DNA of 15,385 nt from an uncultured Porphyromonas sp. (GCA_900538385.1 UWSO01000040.1:1-15385); one strand, 5' to 3'; positions 1 to 8,529 are shown, counted from the first letter of the stretch. Notes: generated by a model from the sequence alone, not told the origin. Translations and numbers: made by a program.

Positions 1-2
1 GA

Positions 3-398
3 AGCAAGTACCCTAAGAAGATTCGTAGGATAGGCATCTACAATGTTCAAGGAGGCTATACGATTGATCTGTATACCAATGACTTTAAGCACGCAGCCAG
101 CACTATTGCAGCACTATATCGTTCACGTTGGAAGATTGAGATCTTCTTTAGAAAGCTCAAGCAAAACCTGCACATCAAGAGTTTTCTAGGAACCTCTCAA
201 AACGCTGTTGAGATTCAGATTTGAACGGCTTTGATTACGATTCTCCTACTTCAATATCTCAAGCGAATAGCAAAACACCCCTGGAGTCTCTCCAACTTAA
301 CAGCCTCTTTGAGACTCAACACTTTCACCAAAATCGACCTCTTTCAGTGGATAAATGAGCCGTTTCCACCGCCTCCAGACGAGCCCGAAATAGCATAG
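3..398 (+). pseudogene. IS4-family transposase, 3' fragment with internal stop
   Basis: This is the C-terminal part of a DDE transposase; its 5' part lies outside the window. Reading frame 3 from base 3 gives about 130 residues. They include YRSRWKIEIFFRKLKQ (about codons 41-56), which fits the Y-R-E-K signature around the catalytic glutamate of IS4-family enzymes. It is followed by LHIKSFLGTSQNAVEIQI and, near the end, IDLFQWINEPFPPPPDEPEIA. The layout matches Bacteroidetes IS4 transposases of the type that carry a DUF4372 N-terminus (recalled from family knowledge, not searched). The frame is broken by TGA at 222-224, where relatives normally have tryptophan (QIW), so a TGG-to-TGA change is likely. 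The frame stays open after this stop until TAG at 396-398. There is no frameshift, so the inactivation looks recent. I infer that the element is immobile unless helped in trans. Confidence 0.85.
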
Positions 399-417
399 GG
401 GGGATACCCCCGTTTTT
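398..417 (+). terminator. Possible short terminator after the transposase
   Basis: A run of G (399-403), a 3-base loop and a run of C (407-411) make a 5-bp GC stem, followed by G and five T (413-417). It starts right at the transposase stop codon. The stem is short, so this is a tentative intrinsic terminator. Confidence 0.4.
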
Positions 418-425
418 ACCGCAAA

Positions 426-453
426 TGTCAAGGGGCGATTGACCCGCTTGACA
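426..453. repeat. Inverted repeat (hairpin) in the IS 3' flank
   Basis: TGTCAAG (426-432) plus GGG pairs with CCC (443-445) plus CTTGACA (447-453). There is one bulged G and a 7-base loop. It lies between the transposase stop and the lipoprotein promoter, probably inside the right end of the insertion element. The outer end of the element is not certain; it may be near 485-505, but I cannot see the left end to compare terminal repeats. Confidence 0.5.
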
Positions 454-550
454 GCTATCTTACACCCTTCTCCCGCCAAAAACGTTTAGGACACTATTGA
501 ATTTCCACTATTCTCAGCAGAGTTTCAAACTGTATCTGATGTAAAAGCGG

Positions 551-558
551 TACCTTTG
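551..558 (+). promoter_or_regulatory. Bacteroidetes -7 promoter box (TACCTTTG) for the lipoprotein gene
   Basis: The sequence is an exact match to the Bacteroidetes primary-sigma -7 consensus TAnnTTTG. No clear TTG or TTTG -33 element is seen at the usual distance; the nearest is TTTC at 523-526. Transcription would begin around 564-566. That leaves about 37 bases before the ATG at 602 but only about 13 before the ATG at 578, which favours 602 as the start codon. Confidence 0.6.
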
Positions 559-601
559 CCCTACTACTAATCATATAATGCTAAGCAACACAAACTCTCT
601 T

Positions 602-1528
602 ATGAAACAAAAGATCTGTATGCTCTTAGTGGCTCTGGCCACGCTAACGCTCCTTGGAGCTTGCAACAAGGACAAGGAACCGACTAACGACAACGTCCGG
701 CTAAGTGTAAAGCCTGAGAATATACGGCTAAAAGTCGGTGAGCAGCAACAGCTGACTATCATAACCAAGCCTAGTGGGGTTGCCTACAGCTGTACCTCCT
801 CTGATGAGTCGGTAGCCAAGGTGGACAATAAGGGTGTGGTGACTGGTGTCAAGGGTGGCGAGGCTGTCATCACGGTAGTTGCTAAGGATCAAACCAAGTC
901 GGTCAACGTGACTGTTGTTAACCCATATGCAGGCCCAGAGGATCGTTACATCGGCTTAAACAGTCCAGACAAAACAATCTCTCCGATATATATACCCTTC
1001 TTCCCTGATCTAGCTGTAAGCAAGGATAGTCATAAGCAGCTTATCGCTGCCAATGAGAAGTATGGCTGGGTGCTTTATAGTTACGAGGATGGTGAGGAGG
1101 ATGAGGATCATGACGATGAAGATGGACATAGTCATAACATGATTCGCATGACGGCGCCTAAGGACGAAAACGGCAACTATACAGACGACCGCTTCATTAT
1201 AGAACTCTTCTATCACTATATGAAGAAGGATGATATATACTTTGACTGCTGGACGAGACCTGTCTTTAAGAAGGATGTCGTCAAGGCTGCTCATGAAGGC
1301 TCTGAGGAGGATATCAAAGTACTCCGAGATCTCCTGACTCTCTACGGCTTTACAGAGAATTTGCAACCATCAACGTATAAGAGCGGACAGCTTAACTTCG
1401 AGGGGTACAATATGAAGCAGTTCCCAGAAGGTCCAATGTGGGGATCTATCTACTGTACGAAAGTAGATGGCGAAAATGCGTATTACCTAGAGTTCCAGGT
1501 AGTCCAAAAGGCTCCGAAGAAGAAGTAG
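602..1528 (+). CDS. Lipoprotein with N-terminal bacterial Ig-like (Big_2) domain
   Basis: This is a 308-residue predicted lipoprotein. The signal peptide is MKQKICMLLVALATLTLLGAC, with lipobox LGAC and lipidated Cys21. The next residues, NKDKE, are charged and could act as a Bacteroidetes surface-export signal (inference). Residues about 31-107 look like a Big_2 Ig-like domain: VRLSVKPENIRLKVGEQQQL, then SSDESVAKVDNKGVVTGVK and a final TVVAKDQTKSVNVTVV strand. The other two thirds are not a family I recognise. They hold an Asp/Glu/His-rich stretch (residues 162-179, ending GHSHN) that could bind metal. A longer frame begins at ATG 578, but the signal peptide and the promoter box at 551 favour 602. 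The gene stands alone, converges on dnaB and shares its terminator. A surface adhesin or binding role is possible but not shown. Confidence 0.85.
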   Translation: MKQKICMLLVALATLTLLGACNKDKEPTNDNVRLSVKPENIRLKVGEQQQLTIITKPSGVAYSCTSSDESVAKVDNKGVVTGVKGGEAVITVVAKDQTKSVNVTVVNPYAGPEDRYIGLNSPDKTISPIYIPFFPDLAVSKDSHKQLIAANEKYGWVLYSYEDGEEDEDHDDEDGHSHNMIRMTAPKDENGNYTDDRFIIELFYHYMKKDDIYFDCWTRPVFKKDVVKAAHEGSEEDIKVLRDLLTLYGFTENLQPSTYKSGQLNFEGYNMKQFPEGPMWGSIYCTKVDGENAYYLEFQVVQKAPKKK

Positions 1529-1557
1529 TCCTTTCTCGATAGAAGAGCTACTCATAT

Positions 1558-1608
1558 AAACGAAGAGAATACTCAACCGCTCGATGCAGTTGAGTATTCT
1601 CTTCGTTT
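1558..1608. terminator. Bidirectional terminator between the lipoprotein gene and dnaB
   Basis: A perfect 20-bp inverted repeat (1558-1577 and 1589-1608) has an 11-base loop. The arms end in AAA and TTT, so each strand ends its hairpin with a short T run (TTTTA on plus, TTTATA on minus). It lies 30 bases after the lipoprotein stop and 52 bases after the dnaB stop, between convergent genes. This is the expected place for a shared Rho-independent terminator. Confidence 0.9.
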
Positions 1609-1659
1609 TAAGCTGTCAGAAGGAGCGACAGCGTCAGGTGTGGTCGGGTACGCTCTGTG

Positions 1660-3252
1660 CTAGTAGGGGAAGTCGCTCTCTTCGTCATCAGTGGCCATCG
1701 GATTAAAGTCTGAGGCATCAACGTTAAAGTTTTGCCCAAAGGGACTACCGGCCTCGGCACCTGGCATGACACCAGGTGTGGCCGATGGCGTCTGTCTAGC
1801 TTTGGCTCCATTGATCTGAGAGGTGTAGTGCATGTTAGCCTCTTCGAGTGGGTAGAACTTGGCAAACTCGCCACGAAATCCGATACGCACATCGCCGATC
1901 GGTCCGTTACGGTGCTTGGCAATGATGAAGTATCCGATACCTTTTGTATCTCCGTTGTCATCCTGCATAATCCCATAGACCTCGGGTCTGTGTAGGAAGC
2001 AAACCATATCGGCATCCTGCTCGATAGCTCCTGACTCACGTAGGTCGGAGAGCTGTGGCACCTTACTATTCGTACCGCTATCATTCTTGCGTAGCTCGAC
2101 AGCACGGTTGAGCTGTGAGAGGGCGATGATGGGTATGTCCAGCTCCTTGGCAAGCATCTTGAGCGAGCGGGAGATGGTACTGACCTCTTGCTCACGGTTG
2201 CCAAAGTTCATACCGCTAGCGTTCATCAGCTGGAGGTAGTCGATGATGATGATCTTGATGTCGTGCTCTCGTACGAGACGGCGCACCTTAGTACGTAGCT
2301 CGAAGACGGAGAGACTGGGCGTATCGTCAATGTAGAGGGGCGTATTCTCCAAGACGCTGATACGTTCATCAAGCTGCGTCCACTCAAAGTTTTCGAGCTG
2401 ACCGCTCTTGAGCTTTTCGCCAGGAAGCTCACAGACGTTACTAATGAGACGTTTGACTAGCTGCACGCTGCTCATCTCAAGGTTAAAGAGGGCAACGGGT
2501 ATCTTATTGTCCACAGCGATGTACTTAGCCATCGATAGGACGAAGGCTGTCTTACCGATAGCGGGGCGCGCAGCGATGATGATGAGGTCTGACTTCTGCC
2601 ACCCTGCGGTCATCGCATCGATGCCGTCAAAGCCTGAAGAGATACCGCTGATACCCTCGGCACTATTGGCTGCAGCCTTGATGTCATCGATAGCAATCTT
2701 GAGAACGGCATCAATAGGCTGCACATCCTTGCGTAGATGCTTCTGCGAGAGTGCAAAGAGAGCACCCTCAGCGGTCTCCATCTGATCCTCGATGTCGATG
2801 GAGTCTTCGTACGCAGAGGTGAGTACTTCGGTCGAGAACTTGATCAGATTGCGGCTCAGCGCTTTTTGCGCCACAATCATGGCGTGGTACTCTAGGTTGG
2901 CCGCACTGATGACGCGATTGCTTAGGTCAACAAGAAAGGGCATTCCCCCGACCTGATCCAGCTTGCCCTCACGCTGTAGTCTCTGACTGACCGTGTGCAG
3001 GTCTATGGGCTGCTCCTCTAGACTGAGGTCGCGCATGACCTCAAAGATGGTCTGATGCGCATTGACGTAAAAGCTCTCGGGCTCCAGGATCGTGCTGATC
3101 TCAGAGAAAGCCTCTTTCTCCAGTAGTATGGCGCCTAGTACAGCCTCCTCAATGTCTGTCGCTTGAGGTGGCACACGTCCCTCGGTCGTGCGATCGAGCG
3201 AGGCTTGTGGCTTACGGAGCTGCTTCTGCTGTGTAGTTTTTAGGGGTGGCAT
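1660..3252 (-). CDS. dnaB: Replicative DNA helicase DnaB
   Basis: This is the hexameric 5'-3' helicase that unwinds DNA at the replication fork and recruits primase. It has 530 residues. The N-terminal DnaB domain is at about 30-135 (ATDIEEAVLGAIL start). The RecA-like ATPase domain is at about 200-470, with Walker A ARPAIGKT (228-235), catalytic Glu259 in FNLEMSS, Walker B IIIIDYLQLM (Asp338), the LSQLNRAVE motif (378-386), DLRESGAIEQDAD (403-415) and the HRNGPIG segment (447-453). There is no intein, although DnaB genes often carry one at the Walker A loop. A tail of about 55 residues beyond the ATPase core is rich in Gly, Pro and Ala and ends in the acidic DDEESDFPY. It is the last gene of the minus-strand block, 101 bases after lepA. 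I see no obvious promoter of its own. Confidence 0.97.
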   Translation of the reverse strand: MPPLKTTQQKQLRKPQASLDRTTEGRVPPQATDIEEAVLGAILLEKEAFSEISTILEPESFYVNAHQTIFEVMRDLSLEEQPIDLHTVSQRLQREGKLDQVGGMPFLVDLSNRVISAANLEYHAMIVAQKALSRNLIKFSTEVLTSAYEDSIDIEDQMETAEGALFALSQKHLRKDVQPIDAVLKIAIDDIKAAANSAEGISGISSGFDGIDAMTAGWQKSDLIIIAARPAIGKTAFVLSMAKYIAVDNKIPVALFNLEMSSVQLVKRLISNVCELPGEKLKSGQLENFEWTQLDERISVLENTPLYIDDTPSLSVFELRTKVRRLVREHDIKIIIIDYLQLMNASGMNFGNREQEVSTISRSLKMLAKELDIPIIALSQLNRAVELRKNDSGTNSKVPQLSDLRESGAIEQDADMVCFLHRPEVYGIMQDDNGDTKGIGYFIIAKHRNGPIGDVRIGFRGEFAKFYPLEEANMHYTSQINGAKARQTPSATPGVMPGAEAGSPFGQNFNVDASDFNPMATDDEESDFPY

Positions 3253-3353
3253 GAGTTAGTTCGTTTGGCTAGGTGAATTGCTACGTCTAGGGGACAACTA
3301 AGGAGCCTAGACGGGAGCCTAGGCTTTGGAGATAAAATGAGCTGTGGAGCGCT

Positions 3354-5141
3354 TTAGTCGAGCTTGAGGACAGCGAGAAAAGCTTTCTGCGGGATCTCCA
3401 CGTTGCCGATCTGCTTCATACGCTTCTTACCCTCTTTCTGCTTTTCTAGTAGCTTACGCTTACGGCTGATATCACCACCGTAGCACTTGGCAGTCACATC
3501 TTTGCGAACTGCCTTGACCGTCTCACGAGCGATGATCTTAGCACCGATGGCGGCTTGGATAGCTATATCAAACTGCTGGCGCGGGATCAGCTCCTTGAGC
3601 TTCTCGCACATACGGCGACCGAAGGGAACGCTATTGTCAAAGTGCGTCAGCGTCGAGAGCGCATCGACGGGCTCGCCATTGAGGAGGATGTCTAGCTTGA
3701 CCAACTTAGAGGGGCGGAAATCACTCAGATGATAGTCAAAGGAAGCGTAGCCTCGTGAGATGCTCTTGAGCTTGTCATAGAAGTCGATGACGATCTCACC
3801 GAGAGGCAGATCGAAGTAGATCTCGACACGGTTGCCACTGATGTACTCCTGCTTGATGAGGATACCGCGCTTGTCGAGACAGAGCGTCATGATAGGACCG
3901 ATGTAGGCGGTATCTGTGATGATCGTGGCTCGTATGTACGGCTCCTCAATATGATCGATCTGCATCGGATCGGGTAGACCGGACGGGTTGTGCACCTCGG
4001 TCACGCCACCCTTCTTGTCGTAAACAAGGTAGGAGACGTTAGGTACGGTCGTGATGACGTTCATATTGAACTCACGGTCGAGACGTTCCTGAACGATCTC
4101 CATGTGGAGCAGACCAAGGAAACCACAGCGAAAGCCGAATCCTAGTGCTGCCGAGCTCTCAGGTGTAAAGGTGAGCGAAGCATCATTGAGTTGTAGCTTC
4201 TCGAGCGAAGCGCGTAAGTCCTCAAAGTCTTCTGTGTCAATTGGGTAGACACCAGCGAAAACCATCGGCTTGACCTCCTCAAAGCCCGCGATAGCCTCTG
4301 AGGCGGGTCGCTGTATGTGTGTGATCGTATCACCTACCTTGACCTCTTTGCTGGTCTTGATACCAGAGATGATGTAGCCCACGTCGCCCGTGTTGACCCT
4401 ATCTCTAGGCATCATGTCGAGCTTGAGCACGCCCACCTCATCGGCATCGTACTCCATGCCTGTATTGATGAACTTGACCTTGTCGCCCTTGGCTATAGAG
4501 CCGTTGACAATCTTATAGTAAGCAATGATGCCACGGAAGGGGTTGAAGACGGAGTCAAAGATGAGCGCTTGAAGCGGAGCCTCAGGGTCGCCCACAGGGG
4601 CTGGCACACGCTCTACGATGGCATCCAGGATCTCGTTGACACCTTGTCCCGTCTTACCACTGGCAAAGAGCACTTCGTCTGGATCTACACCCAGCAAGCT
4701 GACAATCTGGTCCTGCACCTCTTCGGGAGAAGCACCAGGCAGGTCGATCTTGTTGACCACTGGTATGATCGTCAGGTCATGATCGATCGCCATGTAGAGG
4801 TTGCTGATGGTCTGCGCCTGTATCCCTTGCGAAGCGTCTACGATGAGCAGCGCTCCCTCACATGCAGCTATGGAGCGAGACACCTCGTAGCTGAAGTCCA
4901 CGTGTCCTGGCGTGTCAATCAGGTTGAGCGTGTACTCTACGTCATCCTTGGTATAGGACATCTGTATGGCGTGGCTCTTGATCGTGATGCCACGCTCACG
5001 CTCTAGATCCATATTGTCGAGGACTTGATCCTGCAGATCTTTCTTTTGGACGGTATCTGTGTACTCCAGAAGGCGATCGGCGAGGGTACTCTTGCCGTGA
5101 TCAATGTGAGCTATGATACAAAAGTTACGTATGTGCTGCAT
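3354..5141 (-). CDS. lepA: Elongation factor 4 (LepA), ribosomal back-translocase GTPase
   Basis: LepA/EF4 is a ribosome-bound GTPase related to EF-G. It is linked to back-translocation and to translation under ionic stress. The 595 residues match the family length. The G motifs are all present: G1 AHIDHGKS (11-18), G2 RGITIK (50-55), G3 DTPGH (76-80), G4 NKID (130-133) and G5 SGK (161-163). Domain II and the EF-G III-like and V-like domains follow. The LepA-specific C-terminal domain ends in CYGGDISRKRKLLEKQKEGK and then IPQKAFLAVLKLD. The start is the ATG of MQHIRNFCIIAHIDHGKST, which begins directly with the G domain as in other LepA proteins. It lies between yebC (110 bases upstream) and dnaB (101 bases downstream) on the same strand, so cotranscription is likely. 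Confidence 0.97.
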   Translation of the reverse strand: MQHIRNFCIIAHIDHGKSTLADRLLEYTDTVQKKDLQDQVLDNMDLERERGITIKSHAIQMSYTKDDVEYTLNLIDTPGHVDFSYEVSRSIAACEGALLIVDASQGIQAQTISNLYMAIDHDLTIIPVVNKIDLPGASPEEVQDQIVSLLGVDPDEVLFASGKTGQGVNEILDAIVERVPAPVGDPEAPLQALIFDSVFNPFRGIIAYYKIVNGSIAKGDKVKFINTGMEYDADEVGVLKLDMMPRDRVNTGDVGYIISGIKTSKEVKVGDTITHIQRPASEAIAGFEEVKPMVFAGVYPIDTEDFEDLRASLEKLQLNDASLTFTPESSAALGFGFRCGFLGLLHMEIVQERLDREFNMNVITTVPNVSYLVYDKKGGVTEVHNPSGLPDPMQIDHIEEPYIRATIITDTAYIGPIMTLCLDKRGILIKQEYISGNRVEIYFDLPLGEIVIDFYDKLKSISRGYASFDYHLSDFRPSKLVKLDILLNGEPVDALSTLTHFDNSVPFGRRMCEKLKELIPRQQFDIAIQAAIGAKIIARETVKAVRKDVTAKCYGGDISRKRKLLEKQKEGKKRMKQIGNVEIPQKAFLAVLKLD

Positions 5142-5251
5142 GTGCTAAAGGGGTTCGTGCGCTAAATAAAGGGCAACAGTGCTACAGTATATCTGCTGTA
5201 AGAAAGGAAATAAAGGGCCGTGCGGAGCTATGGGGAGGGTCGAGGAGCCGA

Positions 5252-5977
5252 TTACTCCTCTTCGTCCTCCATATTGGTGAAGACGTTCTGCACATCTTCA
5301 TCCTCTTCGAGTCTCTCGATGAGCTTATTGAGCTCTTCGCGCTCCTCAGCTGTGACAGGACGTGTATCGTTGGGTACTCGGATGAACTCGACCGAGCTAA
5401 TCTCAAATCCTAGCTCCTCGAGCTTGGCTTGGAGAGCACCATTCTGAGAGAAGTCGCCCTCGATGACCCACTCCTCCTCGTCTTGCTCCATATCCTCTAC
5501 GCCATAGTCGATCAAGTCTAGGATCAGCTCCTCCTGGTCTACCTCCTCCTTGGGCTGAACGTGGAAGACGCAGCGGTGATCAAAGAGAAACTCCAAGCTA
5601 CCAGTCGTACCGAGGTTGCCTCCGAACTTATTAAAGTAGCTACGTACGTTGGCGACCGTGCGGGTCGTATTGTCTGTTGCTGTCTCTACAAAGATGGCGA
5701 TGCCATGCGGACCGTAGCCCTCATAGTTCATCTCCTTATAGTCGGTGTTGCTGTCCTTGTCGGTAGCTTTTTTGATAGCACGCTCTACGTTTTCCTTAGG
5801 CATGTTCTCCTTCTTTGCCGTCTGGACGAGGACGCGTAGTCGTGGGTTGGTGTCAGGATCGGGACCGCCAGCCTTAACGGCAATGGTGATCTCCTTGCCT
5901 AGCTTCGTGAATACACGAGCCATGTTGCCCCAACGCTTTAGTTTGCGTGCTTTACGATATTCAAATGCTCTTCCCAT
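5252..5977 (-). CDS. yebC: YebC/PmpR-family DNA-binding or translation regulator
   Basis: The protein has 241 residues, the usual length for the YebC/PmpR (TACO1-like) family. Members act as transcriptional regulators in some bacteria; others help ribosomes through difficult peptide stretches. The N-terminus (MGRAFEYRKARKLKRWGNMA) is the variant common in Bacteroidetes rather than the MAGHSKW form of E. coli. Family hallmarks are VFTKLGKEI, the AGGPDPDTNPRLR loop (about 36-48), NMPKENVERAIKKA, YEGYGPHGIAIFVE and NKFGGNLGTTGSLEFLF. The C-terminus ends in a very acidic stretch (RLEEDEDVQNVFTNMEDEEE). It is placed between two translation genes, pheT (62 bases upstream) and lepA (110 bases downstream), which fits a translation role. 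Which activity applies here cannot be told from sequence. Confidence 0.93.
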   Translation of the reverse strand: MGRAFEYRKARKLKRWGNMARVFTKLGKEITIAVKAGGPDPDTNPRLRVLVQTAKKENMPKENVERAIKKATDKDSNTDYKEMNYEGYGPHGIAIFVETATDNTTRTVANVRSYFNKFGGNLGTTGSLEFLFDHRCVFHVQPKEEVDQEELILDLIDYGVEDMEQDEEEWVIEGDFSQNGALQAKLEELGFEISSVEFIRVPNDTRPVTAEEREELNKLIERLEEDEDVQNVFTNMEDEEE

Positions 5978-6039
5978 GATTGGATTGGATACTTAACTAT
6001 GTTAGTTGATTTATATGTCTGATGATTGTATTGACTAGT

Positions 6040-8529
6040 CTAGCGTAGCGTGGCGTGGTACTCCTGCTCGATGGCTTGCCAGATGCGCTTCATAGCGGCA
6101 TCGATCTGTGCGTCTCGTAGAGTGCCCTTGTCGTCGCGTAGGTAGAAGCTCAAGGCGTAGCTCTTTTTGCCCTTAGGTAGCTCCTTGCCTGTGTAAACGT
6201 CAAAGAGCTCGATACGCTGAAGTAGCTTGCGCTCGGCCTTGCTGGCGGTGCGAGCTAATGCCTCGTAGGTGATGTTGTTGTCAATGAGGAGTGCTAGGTC
6301 ACGCTTCACCGTTGGGTACTTGCTCAGCTCCGTGCTGACCACCTTGTGCTGTAGTAGATGTGCCATCAATGTGTCGCTGTATAGCTCTGCATAGTAAACC
6401 GGCTGCTTGATGTCGCTCTTGGTGAGCCAATAGTTGCTCACGACACCTACGTAGGCGAGGCTTTTGCCCTCTCGATCGGTGTAGCAGACTACGTCGCTCC
6501 ATAGGTCATGGCACTCGGCTGGTGTAGTTACCGAGTAGTCTTCTGTAGTAAAGCCCATGTGCGCTAGGAGCTTCTCGACCACCCCTCGTAGCATGTAGGG
6601 AGAGGTAGCTTCGCCTGGGGTCGTCCAGCTGTTGGGCATGAGCGTGCCCGAGAGCCACAAGCCTAGTCTGTGGGCTTGGGTGTACTGGTCTAGGGGAGTA
6701 GTCGCCTGGTCGTTTTGCTTGTAGCGGTAGACGTTGCCCCACTCATAGAGTGCGCAGTAGGGTTGCTTGCGGTGTACATTGTCAGAGATCGTCTCTAGAC
6801 CGCCCACGAGCAGGGTGGGGCGTAGCACGTTGAGCTCTTGGCTCAGCGGATTCTCTACCGGTACGAGTTGGTTAGGGTCAAAAGCCTTTTGCCCCTCAAA
6901 GTATTGTCGAGAGGTGAGCGAATTATTCAATATCTCTCGATAGCCAAAGCCTGTGAGTAGCTCCGAAAGCTTGAGCTGAGCATGATAAATATGGTCTTGG
7001 TCGCTCTGCTTAGAGAGACTCGCATGCACATAGCCCGATAGCGGGACAGCATTGTAGCCGTAGATGCGAAGCACCTCCTCGACGACATCCACTGGTCGTG
7101 TCACATCGTAACGATAGCGAGGCACAGAGATGGCAAAAGCATCACCCTCCACAGCCTTAGGCGACATCTCTAGAGCCTCTAAGATGAGTTGTAGTTGGTC
7201 AGCCGTCAGATTGCGACCGATAGCCCGAGAGACATAGTCGGTAGAGATCGTCAACTCTACGGGATCCAGGTGCATACGATAGTGATCCACCGTCTCACCT
7301 GCTAATGTACCTCCGCAGATCTCCATAATGAGGGAGACTGCGCGCTGGAGTGCCCAGTCGGTCGCCTCGGGATCTAGCCCACGCTCGAAGCGGAAGGAGG
7401 AGTCGGTGCTCAGTCCGTGGCTTCGAGCAGCTCGACGTGTGATCGTCGGATTGAAGTTGGCAGCCTCTATAAATATGTCTGTCGTCTCCATCGTCACGCC
7501 CGAGTCGAGTCCACCCATCACGCCTCCGATGCAGAGCGGTGTGAGCTGGCTGTCGCAGATCATATTCTCCATGCCTGTGAGCTTATGCTCTACGCCATCT
7601 AGTGTGGTAAAGGGCGTGCCTGCGGGTAGATGAGCTATGCGCAGCTTACCGCCAGCAATCTTCTGAGCGTCAAAAGCGTGTAGTGGCTGCCCAATCTCGT
7701 GTAAGACGAAGTTGGTCACATCTACCACCGCATTGATCGGACGCTGACCGATGCTTTGGAGTCGCTCCTTGAGCCAGTCGGGACTCTCGACGCATTTCAG
7801 ACCACGTATGGTCACTCCCTGATAGCGGGGGCAGTCCTCAGCGGAGACCTCCATCTCGACCTGTATGGCAGGAGCTTTCGCATCGACTGCCTGAGGCTTC
7901 GTCAGGGTAGGACGCTCTGCACGGATTACCTTACCCTCACGATAGGAGTAGTAAGCCGCTAGGTCGCGAGCTACGCCGTAGTGCGAGGTCGCATCGACAC
8001 GGTTAGGCGTTATGTCTATCTCTATAACGGTGTCACTGGCTAGGTCGAAGTAATCAGCCGCCGGTGTCCCAGGCTTCACTGTCTCATCGTCTAGCACCCA
8101 GATGCCAGAACTGTCAGAGCCCATGCCTATCTCGACTTGCGAGCAAATCATACCCATGCTAGGCTCGCCACGTAGCTTGGACTTTTTGATCTTAAAAGGC
8201 TCGCCATCAGGGCCGTATAGGGTGGTCCCGACAGTAGCGACGACGACCGTTTGACCAGCAGCCACATTGGGCGCTCCACAGACGATCTGCACAGGCTCCT
8301 CCTCGCCGAGATCGACCGTGCAGACGTGCAGGTGGTCGGAGTTGGGGTGGGGGATGCACGTGAGCGTGCGTCCTATGACGATACCACGCAGACCGCCGCG
8401 TACAGACTCCGTCTGCTCGACGCCAGCCACCTCGAGACCGATGGCCGTGAGCGTCTCCGCTACTTCAGTTGGATTGTAACCCTCTAGACGAGGTAGATAT
8501 TGCTGTAACCAGTTGAAAGATATATTCAT
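6040..8529 (-). CDS. pheT: Phenylalanine--tRNA ligase beta subunit
   Basis: This is the beta chain of the heterotetrameric phenylalanyl-tRNA synthetase, which with PheS charges tRNA-Phe and edits mischarged tyrosine. It has 829 residues, slightly longer than the E. coli subunit. The order is as follows: an N-terminal helix, then an EMAP/OB-type tRNA-binding domain (about 45-155, with HPNSDHLHVCTVDLG and VCGAPNV); the B3/B4 editing domain (about 215-390, with GQRPINAVVDVTNFVLHEIG and FERGLDP at 381-387); B5 (about 410-485); the synthetase-like core; and the C-terminal anticodon-binding FDX-ACB fold (about 735-829, from YPTVKRDLALLID). The pheS gene is not next to it in this window. It follows the channel gene by 62 bases and precedes yebC by 62 bases on the same strand. 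Confidence 0.97.
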   Translation of the reverse strand: MNISFNWLQQYLPRLEGYNPTEVAETLTAIGLEVAGVEQTESVRGGLRGIVIGRTLTCIPHPNSDHLHVCTVDLGEEEPVQIVCGAPNVAAGQTVVVATVGTTLYGPDGEPFKIKKSKLRGEPSMGMICSQVEIGMGSDSSGIWVLDDETVKPGTPAADYFDLASDTVIEIDITPNRVDATSHYGVARDLAAYYSYREGKVIRAERPTLTKPQAVDAKAPAIQVEMEVSAEDCPRYQGVTIRGLKCVESPDWLKERLQSIGQRPINAVVDVTNFVLHEIGQPLHAFDAQKIAGGKLRIAHLPAGTPFTTLDGVEHKLTGMENMICDSQLTPLCIGGVMGGLDSGVTMETTDIFIEAANFNPTITRRAARSHGLSTDSSFRFERGLDPEATDWALQRAVSLIMEICGGTLAGETVDHYRMHLDPVELTISTDYVSRAIGRNLTADQLQLILEALEMSPKAVEGDAFAISVPRYRYDVTRPVDVVEEVLRIYGYNAVPLSGYVHASLSKQSDQDHIYHAQLKLSELLTGFGYREILNNSLTSRQYFEGQKAFDPNQLVPVENPLSQELNVLRPTLLVGGLETISDNVHRKQPYCALYEWGNVYRYKQNDQATTPLDQYTQAHRLGLWLSGTLMPNSWTTPGEATSPYMLRGVVEKLLAHMGFTTEDYSVTTPAECHDLWSDVVCYTDREGKSLAYVGVVSNYWLTKSDIKQPVYYAELYSDTLMAHLLQHKVVSTELSKYPTVKRDLALLIDNNITYEALARTASKAERKLLQRIELFDVYTGKELPKGKKSYALSFYLRDDKGTLRDAQIDAAMKRIWQAIEQEYHATLR

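Noticed and set aside
1608..2204. 198-codon minus-strand frame overlapping dnaB
   Set aside because: It is a shifted reading of dnaB, rich in Ser, Arg and Thr, and has no domain. The dnaB frame holds all the motifs.
3284..3313. Terminator between lepA and dnaB
   Set aside because: CGTCTAGG and CCTAGACG can pair over a 14-base loop, but the stem is only 8 bp and no T run follows on the minus strand.
4317..5006. 229-codon plus-strand open frame inside lepA
   Set aside because: It is fully antisense to the strongly conserved lepA gene. Its His/Asp/Val/Leu-rich composition is typical of an opposite-strand shadow.
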